NCBI GenBank assembly: GCA_004294225.1
Contig: REBA01000010.1
Location: 107,706-171,705 of the forward strand
Origin: Cytophagales bacterium
Lineage (GTDB): Bacteria > Bacteroidota > Bacteroidia > Cytophagales > Cytophagaceae
Length of the DNA: 64,000 bases
Direction of reading: 5' to 3'
The position numbers and the translations under genes were made by a program. Below are positions 35,746-43,131 of the stretch, piece after piece. Numbering within the stretch: the first letter of the stretch is position 1; every line of letters begins with the position of its first letter. The notes beneath the pieces are model-generated. The model was not told the origin of the DNA. It was given only the letters and a program-made list of their open reading frames with translations, and did no database searches.

Positions 35746-37389
35746 ATGAAAAAAACAACTAAAATACTTGCATGTGCCCTACTGGTATATACAAGTAACT
35801 TTATTTCTAATGACATTCTAGCTCAAAGAAACTCAGATTTTGAAAATCTATCTCTCGAACCTAATTCATTTTGGAATGGAAGCGATGGTACAAAGAAATT
35901 TCAGAGTGGAGAAGTGCTATTTAACAATAGCTATAACGACACCTGGGCGTCTTGGACTGGCTTTGCCTTCTCCAATCAAAAAAATACTACTACTGTTGGA
36001 ATAGATGGTCAATACAGCTCATATGCAGGCGGAGGAGTAAATGGCTCATCAAACTATGGAATATCTTTTAGTTTTGGAGAAAATATCTTAAGATATACTG
36101 AGACTGCAAAAAAATGCAAATTAAAAGGAATGTATGTGAGCAATAATACCTATACCGCCTCAGACATGAAAAATGGTTCTAAATTCAGTAAGAAATTTGG
36201 AGGCAATGATGGAAATGAGCCAGATTCTTTAATCTTAGTGATATCCAACTACAACAATGGTGAAGTTAAAAATATCGTAAAGATTTATTTAGCTGACTAT
36301 CGTTTCACAGACAACTCAAAAGACTATATATTAGATAAATGGATGTATGTTGATATGAGTAAATTTGATTATTCAGACAGTTTATCGTTTGGATTTATCT
36401 CTTCAGACGCTGGATCATTTGGTATAAACACTCCTACTTATTTCTGTTTTGATAATATTCAACTTATTCCTGCACCCTTTGCTGGAATTGCAGGCAGTCC
36501 TAGTAGTACAGCTATTTCAAAAGATAGCCCAATTATCAAAAATTGGGCTAATAGTATCGAAGTTCAAAGGGGTTACCAAAACATTGCTTTGCCTGAATCT
36601 GGATTCGCAAGCTTTGGTGAACCAGAAAATGCAACGGGGAAAGCTGGTGAGAAAGGTCTTGTTAGTCTTGGAGATGGCGGTGTAGCAACATTATCATTTC
36701 CTAACGGAATATCTAATGACGAAGGAGCAGACTTTGCAGTCTTTGAAAATAGCTTTAGCGATACTTTTCTAGAATTGGCATTTGTAGAAGTAAGTTCTGA
36801 TGGCGATAAATATTTTAGATTTCCAGCAGTCTCTTATACTGATACTACTGTTCAGACCGATGGGTTTGGTAATACCGATTGTAAAATGATTCATAACTTA
36901 GCTGGGAAATATAAAGCTAATTTCGGAACTCCATTTGATTTAGAAGAATTAAAAGGTAAGGTTGGTTTAGATATTAATAACATCAAATATGTGAGAATAA
37001 TAGATGTAGTAGGAAGCATAATTTCTCAATATGCTCAAAGAGATATGCTTGGACAAATGATTAATGATCCTTGGCCTACACCTTTTGCAAGTAGCGGTTT
37101 TGATTTAGATGCCGTAGGTGTAATCAACGAAGCCCTTCCAAACGCAATTGAGCTTAGTAAACAAACTTCAAAAACCTTACTTTATCCAAACCCTGCAAAA
37201 ATAGGTATGAGTATAACAATTGCTAACCATAACGAAAGCTATGATTACCAAATAATCAATGCTCAAGGACAAACTATTCAAAAAGAGCATTCAAACCAAA
37301 TCAATACTGACTATCTGAAACAAGGCATGTATTGGGTAGAAATCTCTGGAGAATTTGGAAAATTAAGAGACAAAATAGTTATTGAATAA
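35746..37389 (+). CDS. DUF4465-type secreted protein with T9SS type A sorting domain
   Basis: This 547-residue protein has a signal peptide (about 1-27), an N-terminal DUF4465-like domain (about 30-245; FWNGSDG, WASWTGFAFSNQ, YFCFDNIQL), a second beta-rich domain (about 250-460; ATLSFPNGISNDEGADFAVFEN and FDLDAVGVIN) and a C-terminal T9SS sorting domain (about 475-547; LLYPNPA, YWVEISGEFG, DKIVIE). It is therefore probably displayed on the outside of the cell. Co-transcription with btuB under a B12 riboswitch suggests that it helps bind or capture corrinoids, comparable in role to surface B12 binders BtuG/BtuH of gut Bacteroides; that role here is inference. Homology to those proteins was not testable. 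Confidence 0.85.
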   Translation: MKKTTKILACALLVYTSNFISNDILAQRNSDFENLSLEPNSFWNGSDGTKKFQSGEVLFNNSYNDTWASWTGFAFSNQKNTTTVGIDGQYSSYAGGGVNGSSNYGISFSFGENILRYTETAKKCKLKGMYVSNNTYTASDMKNGSKFSKKFGGNDGNEPDSLILVISNYNNGEVKNIVKIYLADYRFTDNSKDYILDKWMYVDMSKFDYSDSLSFGFISSDAGSFGINTPTYFCFDNIQLIPAPFAGIAGSPSSTAISKDSPIIKNWANSIEVQRGYQNIALPESGFASFGEPENATGKAGEKGLVSLGDGGVATLSFPNGISNDEGADFAVFENSFSDTFLELAFVEVSSDGDKYFRFPAVSYTDTTVQTDGFGNTDCKMIHNLAGKYKANFGTPFDLEELKGKVGLDINNIKYVRIIDVVGSIISQYAQRDMLGQMINDPWPTPFASSGFDLDAVGVINEALPNAIELSKQTSKTLLYPNPAKIGMSITIANHNESYDYQIINAQGQTIQKEHSNQINTDYLKQGMYWVEISGEFGKLRDKIVIE

Positions 37390-37397
37390 GCAATATC

Positions 37398-37443
37398 TTA
37401 ATGAATAGCAGCTTGTTTTAAATATAAGTCTGCTATTCATTAA
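37398..37443. terminator. Stem-loop between DUF4465 gene and ABC ATPase gene
   Basis: A perfect 14-base inverted repeat TTAATGAATAGCAG (37398-37411) and CTGCTATTCATTAA (37430-37443), with an 18-base loop, sits between convergent genes. T-runs are weak, so it may act as a bidirectional terminator or an mRNA 3-prime end stabiliser. Confidence 0.65.
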
Positions 37444-37446
37444 AAT

Positions 37447-38067
37447 TTATTTCCAATCGGTTATGGTTAGCCGTTGAGCACATTGCTCATATTCCTCTAT
37501 TTGGTTCGAACATATAATTAAAGTGCTTTTACCTTTTATTTTTTCCACTTGCACTTTATACCAATCTATCCCTTGTGAATCAAGGTTTGAGGTAGGTTCA
37601 TCTAATAATAACAAACTATTTTCAGAATAAAAAGCAAGACCGAGTTTTACACGCTGTTTCATTCCAGAAGAAAAATGTGCTAAAGATTTATTTGCACTCT
37701 TGCTCAACATTAATTCCTCTAACCATGTCTGAAAAGAGATGTTTTCACAACGTTTTTTTTTAAATGAAAAATGAAACTCATACATCTCTTTCAAAGTAAA
37801 CTCCTCTATGAGTGATTGATAAGGAGCTACTATTGACAAATATTGATAAACATGAGCATTATCAATATTTACTGTGGTATTACGATAATTAATTTTTCCT
37901 GAAGTAGGCGGAATAATACCTGCTATAACCTGTAAAAAAGTAGATTTACCTGATCCGTTTGCACCAATTACCGCATAAGATTCCTTACTAATAAATTGGA
38001 AATGGAGATTTTTGAAAATCCATTCTTTGAAATATTTCTTACTAATATTTTCTAAGAGGACTTCCAA
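37447..38067 (-). CDS. ABC transporter ATP-binding protein
   Basis: This 206-residue ATPase has Walker A GANGSGKST, signature motif LAHFSSGMKQRVKLG, Walker B LLLLDEPTSNLD and a trailing H-loop position occupied by CSN rather than a canonical His (LIICSNQIEEYEQ). It is short, as in CcmA-like export ATPases. It lies 7 bases after lpxA with no permease gene, an arrangement I recall from other Bacteroidota lpx clusters. Its substrate and partner are unknown. Confidence 0.9.
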   Translation of the reverse strand: MEVLLENISKKYFKEWIFKNLHFQFISKESYAVIGANGSGKSTFLQVIAGIIPPTSGKINYRNTTVNIDNAHVYQYLSIVAPYQSLIEEFTLKEMYEFHFSFKKKRCENISFQTWLEELMLSKSANKSLAHFSSGMKQRVKLGLAFYSENSLLLLDEPTSNLDSQGIDWYKVQVEKIKGKSTLIICSNQIEEYEQCAQRLTITDWK

Positions 38068-38074
38068 TTGATTA

Positions 38075-38857
38075 CTAATTTATAAATCCTTTCATTATTC
38101 CTCTGTCTGAGCTACGGATAAAATTCAAAATTTCGTCTTTTTCTTTTGAGGGTGGGAAATTTACTTCCACCATATCTATGGCTTTGGTATTGTTAATTCC
38201 TTTTAAATATATTGTTCTATAAATGTCTTGAATTTGATTGATTTGGTCATTTGAAAAACCCCTTCTTCTTAACCCTACTGAATTAATACCACAATAACTC
38301 ATTGGCTCTCTACCTGCCTTTGTAAATGGAGGAACATCTTTTCTTACAAGTGAACCACCTGCAACCATGGCATGTGATCCTATTTTAACAAATTGATGAA
38401 CAGCACTAGAGCCAGCAATGATAGCAAAATCATCTATTTCTACATGCCCTCCCACCTGAACTGCATTTACCAAAATACAATTATTCCCAATCACGCAATC
38501 GTGGGCAATATGCACATATGCCATAATTAAGCAATTGTTTCCAACTACAGTCTTAAATTTATCATTAGTCCCCTTGCTTATGGTAACACATTCACGAATG
38601 ACTGTGTTGTTACCAATATGTGTTTCGGTGATTTCTCCTGCATATTTTAAGTCTTGGGGAGGTGCAGATATTACTGCACTTGGGTATATTTTACAATTGC
38701 TTCCAATTCTAGCTCCTTCCATGATAGTAACATTAGGGCCAATCCATGTGTTATCTCCGATTACAACATTTTTTTGAATCGTGGTAAATGGCTCTATGGT
38801 AACATTGTTTCCTATTCTTGCTTCAGGATGAATGTGGGTAAGATGGTGAATGCTCAT
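38075..38857 (-). CDS. lpxA: LpxA UDP-N-acetylglucosamine acyltransferase
   Basis: The 260-residue left-handed beta-helix protein shows successive hexapeptide repeats (IGNNVT, IGDNTW, IGSNCK, IGNNTV), the catalytic-type His H119 in IAHDCVIGNNC, and the C-terminal helical segment with the family motif GLRRRGFS. It transfers a hydroxyacyl chain from ACP to UDP-GlcNAc in the first step of lipid A synthesis. It lies between lpxC/fabZ (30-base gap) and the ABC ATPase gene. Confidence 0.97.
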   Translation of the reverse strand: MSIHHLTHIHPEARIGNNVTIEPFTTIQKNVVIGDNTWIGPNVTIMEGARIGSNCKIYPSAVISAPPQDLKYAGEITETHIGNNTVIRECVTISKGTNDKFKTVVGNNCLIMAYVHIAHDCVIGNNCILVNAVQVGGHVEIDDFAIIAGSSAVHQFVKIGSHAMVAGGSLVRKDVPPFTKAGREPMSYCGINSVGLRRRGFSNDQINQIQDIYRTIYLKGINNTKAIDMVEVNFPPSKEKDEILNFIRSSDRGIMKGFIN

Positions 38858-38887
38858 TATGAATTCAGTTATACTGATTAAATTATG

Positions 38888-40300
38888 TTATAAAGTTTTT
38901 ATTTGAGATGCATCTTTTCTAACTATACTAGCAGACATAGTTGCTTCTGTAACCAATACACCAGCTACGAAGGCTTGACCTAACATCCTTGCAATACCTC
39001 TTTTGATCGGGGCAATTAACTCACATTTGAATATAATGGTATCTCCTGGTAAAACCATTTTTCTAAATCTACAATTTTCTATAGTAAGAAAATAAGTCCA
39101 ATAATTCTCGGGGTCAGGAACGGTATTAAGTAACAATATCCCCCCTGTCTGAACCATTGCTTCAACTTGCATAACCCCGGGCATTACAGGATTTCCAGGG
39201 AAATGTCCTTGAAAATAAGGTTCGTTGATAGTTACATTTTTGATTCCTGCTACAACTGTTTCATCTAGGTAATAAATTTTATCTACTAATTTAAATGGAT
39301 AGGTATGCGGCAAAGCTTTGTAAATCTGATTAACATCCATTACTGGTGGTTGAGATGGATTGTAAGGCGGTATTTGATATTTGTTGGTTTCTTTCATGAG
39401 CTTTTTAAGCTTTTTTGCAAAAGCCACATTAGCTGCATGACCAGGTCTAGCTGCAAGAATTTGAGCTTTTATTGGGCGACCAACTAAAGCCAAATCTCCG
39501 ATTACATCTAGTAATTTATGTCTAGCAGGTTCGTTCTTATAACGAAGCTCCACATTATTGAGTATGCCTTCTTTTTTTACTTCTACTTTAGTTTTATTAA
39601 ATAGAGTTGCTAGATGGTCTAGTTCATTATCTTCAACAACTCTGTCCACGATAACAATGGCATTGTTTAAATCACCACCTTTTATCAAATTTTGTTTTTG
39701 TAGCATCTCTAATTCATGTAAAAAGCAGAATGTTCTACAAGAAGCTATTTCTTTTGAAAATTGATCGATATGATTTAGAGAGGCATGTTGGCTACCCAAT
39801 ACTGGCGAATTATAATCTACCATTACAGTTACTCTATAATCATCTAAGGGAAGTGCTGCTATTTCTACACTTCTATCACTATCTCTATAGAAGATACTGT
39901 GAGGCACTTCAAAGAAGTTCCTAAGGGCATTCTGCTCTTCAATTCCTACACCTTCTAATGCTTCTACAAATTGAATAGAGCTTCCATCCATAATAGGCGG
40001 TTCTGGGCCATCTAATTGAATGAGTATATTGTCAATCTGTAAGCCGACTAAAGCAGCTAAGGTATGTTCGACAGTATTTACCCTAGCACCATTTTGCTCG
40101 ATTGTAGTACCTCTTGACAAATCAACTACATTATCTACATCAGCATCTACAATGGGTTGATCTGGTAAATCTATTCGTTGAAATTTAATTCCATGGTTTG
40201 CAACTGCTGGAAGAAAAGTCATGTTAGCATTAACTCCTGTATGAAGCCCTACTCCAGAAATAGTAACAGGTTGTTTGATGGTGTGTTGTTTTAAATACAT
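38888..40300 (-). CDS. lpxC/fabZ: LpxC-FabZ bifunctional fusion
   Basis: The 470-residue protein combines an N-terminal LpxC deacetylase (about 1-305; SGVGLHTGV, NTVEHTLAALVGLQIDN, RHKLLDVIGDLALVG for zinc binding and catalysis) with a C-terminal FabZ hydroxyacyl-ACP dehydratase (about 322-465; LPHTYPFKLVDKI, YFQGHFPGNPVMPGVMQVEA with the catalytic His). The fusion is characteristic of Bacteroidota and Chlorobi. It couples the committed step of lipid A synthesis with fatty acid elongation in one polypeptide. A -7 box (TATCTTTG) lies upstream in the gap to lpxD. Confidence 0.97.
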   Translation of the reverse strand: MYLKQHTIKQPVTISGVGLHTGVNANMTFLPAVANHGIKFQRIDLPDQPIVDADVDNVVDLSRGTTIEQNGARVNTVEHTLAALVGLQIDNILIQLDGPEPPIMDGSSIQFVEALEGVGIEEQNALRNFFEVPHSIFYRDSDRSVEIAALPLDDYRVTVMVDYNSPVLGSQHASLNHIDQFSKEIASCRTFCFLHELEMLQKQNLIKGGDLNNAIVIVDRVVEDNELDHLATLFNKTKVEVKKEGILNNVELRYKNEPARHKLLDVIGDLALVGRPIKAQILAARPGHAANVAFAKKLKKLMKETNKYQIPPYNPSQPPVMDVNQIYKALPHTYPFKLVDKIYYLDETVVAGIKNVTINEPYFQGHFPGNPVMPGVMQVEAMVQTGGILLLNTVPDPENYWTYFLTIENCRFRKMVLPGDTIIFKCELIAPIKRGIARMLGQAFVAGVLVTEATMSASIVRKDASQIKTL

Positions 40301-40366
40301 TATATTTTTAATAATTTCTTAACAGAAACAAATGCGAAATTATAATTTTTTCATTATAAAACTTAT

Positions 40367-40374
40367 CAAAGATA
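40367..40374 (-). promoter_or_regulatory. Candidate -7 box before lpxC/fabZ
   Basis: TATCTTTG on the minus strand lies 66 bases before the lpxC/fabZ ATG. The nearest upstream TTG is only 11 bases away, so the promoter is uncertain. Confidence 0.3.
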
Positions 40375-40399
40375 TATCTTCTAAACAAAATATATCTTA

Positions 40400-41437
40400 T
40401 CATAGGGACATTTGCTTTAATTTATTATTGAGTTCTTCTATCAATTTTTGAAGTTCGGGCAATTTTTTATACACAGCATATGATTTTAGATTACTTTTAT
40501 AATCAAATGCTGGTGTTCCAGCTATGGAAGTTCCTTTCTCTTCAATAGATTTACTGATTCCTGCTTGAGCTCCAACTTGGGTTTTGTCAGCAATAGAAAT
40601 ATGACCTACAAAACCAACTTGTCCGCCAATAAGGCAATTTTCTCCAATTTTAGTAGAACCAGATATTCCAGATTGAGCCGCAATAACAGTATGCTGTCCT
40701 ATTTCTACATTATGAGCTATTTGAATAAGATTATCTAATTTTACCCCTTGTCTTATAATAGTTGAACCCATAGTTGCACAATCAATCACTGTATTAGCTC
40801 CTATATCTACATGATCTTCTATGATTACATTTCCTACTTGTGGTATTTTTTTATAACTCCCATCTTGTAGAGGAGCAAAACCAAATCCGTCGCTGCCTAT
40901 AATACTGCCTGAATGAATAGTACAATAATTCCCGATATTACTTTCAGAATAAATCTTTACACCAGAATAAAGAATTGTATTATTACCTATAGAAACATTG
41001 TCGCCAATATATACATGGGGATAAATTTTTACATTTTCTCCTATTTTACAATTATTTCCAATGTACGAAAATGCACCTCTATATTCATTGTTTCCAATCT
41101 GAGAATTATTTCCAATAAATGAAGGTTGTTCTACGCCTGATTTTATAAAGGAGATTATTTTGTGGTATTCTTCTAATAATAAAGAAAAGCTAGCCCTTGA
41201 ATTTTCAACTTTGATGAGAGTTACCGATATATCTGATTTGGGAACGTAGCTATTACTGACGATTACTGCTGAAGCTTGAGTAGAATAAAGAAAATTTTCA
41301 TACTTTAGATTGTCTAGAAAAGCAATACACCCTTCAGTAGCGTCTTGAATTTTTTCTAATTTATTAATTTTAAGCTCTCCATTGCCAACTACTTCGCCTG
41401 TTATCAAATATGCTATCTGATTTACCGTGAATTCCAT
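40400..41437 (-). CDS. lpxD: LpxD UDP-3-O-acylglucosamine N-acyltransferase
   Basis: The 345-residue protein has an N-terminal uridine-binding domain (about 1-105; [24 protein letters not shown]) and a left-handed beta-helix of hexapeptide repeats, including [22 protein letters not shown], which holds the catalytic His, and a C-terminal helix. It adds the N-linked acyl chain after LpxC action. It is followed by lpxC/fabZ on the same strand after 99 bases. Confidence 0.97.
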   Translation of the reverse strand: MEFTVNQIAYLITGEVVGNGELKINKLEKIQDATEGCIAFLDNLKYENFLYSTQASAVIVSNSYVPKSDISVTLIKVENSRASFSLLLEEYHKIISFIKSGVEQPSFIGNNSQIGNNEYRGAFSYIGNNCKIGENVKIYPHVYIGDNVSIGNNTILYSGVKIYSESNIGNYCTIHSGSIIGSDGFGFAPLQDGSYKKIPQVGNVIIEDHVDIGANTVIDCATMGSTIIRQGVKLDNLIQIAHNVEIGQHTVIAAQSGISGSTKIGENCLIGGQVGFVGHISIADKTQVGAQAGISKSIEEKGTSIAGTPAFDYKSNLKSYAVYKKLPELQKLIEELNNKLKQMSL

Positions 41438-41519
41438 TCAATGTTTTTTTTGTTGGTACAAATATAATTGTTTTTTTGGGATGTGATTAAACTCCTCTTT
41501 TTCTTATTATAAAATTGAT

Positions 41520-42749
41520 TTAGGAGATTATCGTTTTGGGGTAGCATAAGTAATATTTTTTTACTATCCTATTTAATGCCTGTATGTTGGCTAAATCAGA
41601 TGCTTCTGCAATTTCCATTATATCGCCGTTTCTTTTTAAAATATTTATTTGATGATTATTGGTATTATAGGCGGCGTTGGATATTTCGCCAGTTACTACC
41701 AATTCTTCTAAATATTCATTTTTCTGATTATTATTTTTTAATTCCTCAATTTTTGATTGTAAGTAAGTTTTTTCAAAGGGAATTGGTGAAATTTCTACTT
41801 TAAATAACTTTCTATTTAATATAGATTGGCAGAGGTAACTCAATACTTTATCATCACTTTTTGTCCAAAACTTTATTGCAGCCCACACATCATAGTCATC
41901 CAAGGAAAGAAACTGTTCTAACATGTCGTTATCAAAAACAGAATCTTCTACTTGTATTGTTTTGTTAAGAAAAAAGCTTAAAGCATCTGTTGCAGTTATT
42001 TGTTGCCCTTGTTGAACTAAAAATTGAGCTCTTTTAATAATTTGAATAACCATTGTTTCTGCACTAAGTACCGTCTTGTGAAGATACACTTGCCAATACA
42101 TTAATCTCCTTGCACTTAAGAAATTCTCTATGCTGTAGATTGCTTTTTCTTCTACCACAATTTGGTCGTTCACAATTTCCAACATTTTTATAATCCTATC
42201 AGCTCCTATAGTTCCCTCTGAAACTCCCGTAAAAAAGCAATCTCTTTGCAAATAATCCAGCCTGTCTATATCTAACTGACTTGATATTAGCTGATGCAAA
42301 AATTTTCTTGGATAACGATTCTCAAAGATTTCAATTGCAAGAGAAAGTCTATTGCCAAAAAAGTTATTTAATTTCTTTAATATAAGAAGTGTTAATTGTT
42401 CGTGATTGGTATTTTTTAATATTGTAAACTCCAAAGTATGGGAGAAAGGACCATGACCAATATCATGTAACAAAATCGCTATTTGAGCTGCTTCTGCTTC
42501 TTGCTCTGAAATAAAATGTCCTTTGCTTCTAAGATTTTCTATAGCCATCCCCATTAAATGCATTGCACCTAATGCATGATGAAATCTAGTATGTAATGCT
42601 CCTGGATAGGTAAAGTCTGCTAATCCTAATTGCTTTATTCTTCTCAATCTCTGAAAATAGGGGTGTTCAATGATATCAAAAATGAATGGGCTAGGGATTG
42701 TTATAAAACCATAAATAGGGTCATTAAATATTTTCTTCTTGTTTGACAA
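41520..42749 (-). CDS. HD-domain phosphohydrolase (dGTPase-like)
   Basis: This 409-residue HD-superfamily protein has FQRLRRIKQLGLADFTYPGALHTRFHHALGAMHL near the N-terminus and LLHDIGHGPFSH, giving the H...HD...D metal set. It resembles YdhJ/YpgQ-like and SAMHD1-like dNTP hydrolases by its SQLDIDRLDYLQRDCFFTG segment, a common feature of that group. It probably cleaves a (d)NTP or related phosphoester. The start is a TTG at 42749; no in-frame ATG is visible upstream. It lies upstream of lpxD. Confidence 0.88.
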   Translation of the reverse strand: MSNKKKIFNDPIYGFITIPSPFIFDIIEHPYFQRLRRIKQLGLADFTYPGALHTRFHHALGAMHLMGMAIENLRSKGHFISEQEAEAAQIAILLHDIGHGPFSHTLEFTILKNTNHEQLTLLILKKLNNFFGNRLSLAIEIFENRYPRKFLHQLISSQLDIDRLDYLQRDCFFTGVSEGTIGADRIIKMLEIVNDQIVVEEKAIYSIENFLSARRLMYWQVYLHKTVLSAETMVIQIIKRAQFLVQQGQQITATDALSFFLNKTIQVEDSVFDNDMLEQFLSLDDYDVWAAIKFWTKSDDKVLSYLCQSILNRKLFKVEISPIPFEKTYLQSKIEELKNNNQKNEYLEELVVTGEISNAAYNTNNHQINILKRNGDIMEIAEASDLANIQALNRIVKKYYLCYPKTIIS

Positions 42750-42838
42750 AATTGATTTAATTGATAGAATTATAAGATGTAAACTAGATAATTATATTTA
42801 TTTATACTAAAATTTAATAAGATACATTAACGAGTAAA

Positions 42839-43126
42839 TTACTCTTTATAATGTTTTTCCCAAAGAAATGTTCCTAGAGGAATTAATGATACAATAAACA
42901 AGAGAATAGCTTTTTGAACCGACCATTGGTATTTGAAAAAAGCAACAACTAGATAAACCATATAGGCGATAAATAAGACTCCGTGAGCCATACCAATAGG
43001 ACGAATTAAATAAGGATAGTTAAAAAAATATTTTAAGGGCATTGCTATTGCAATCAAAAGCAAATAGGACCAACCTTCAATTTTTGCTATCATTCTGAAC
43101 TGAGCTATGATTGTATTTATCTGCAT
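42839..43126 (-). CDS. DUF3817 family small membrane protein
   Basis: This 95-residue protein has three hydrophobic segments (about 17-36, 43-63, 70-88) and the DUF3817 pattern RMIAKIEGWSYLLLI, KYFFNYP, IGMAHGVLFIAYM. The function of the family is unknown; it is common in bacterial inner membranes. It begins 5 bases after the GH78 gene on the same strand. Confidence 0.88.
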   Translation of the reverse strand: MQINTIIAQFRMIAKIEGWSYLLLIAIAMPLKYFFNYPYLIRPIGMAHGVLFIAYMVYLVVAFFKYQWSVQKAILLFIVSLIPLGTFLWEKHYKE

Positions 43127-43131
43127 AAGAC

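Noticed and set aside
37398..37443. Candidate attachment site or transposon end
   Set aside because: The inverted repeat has no adjacent transposase and lies between convergent genes, so a terminator-like hairpin is the simpler explanation.
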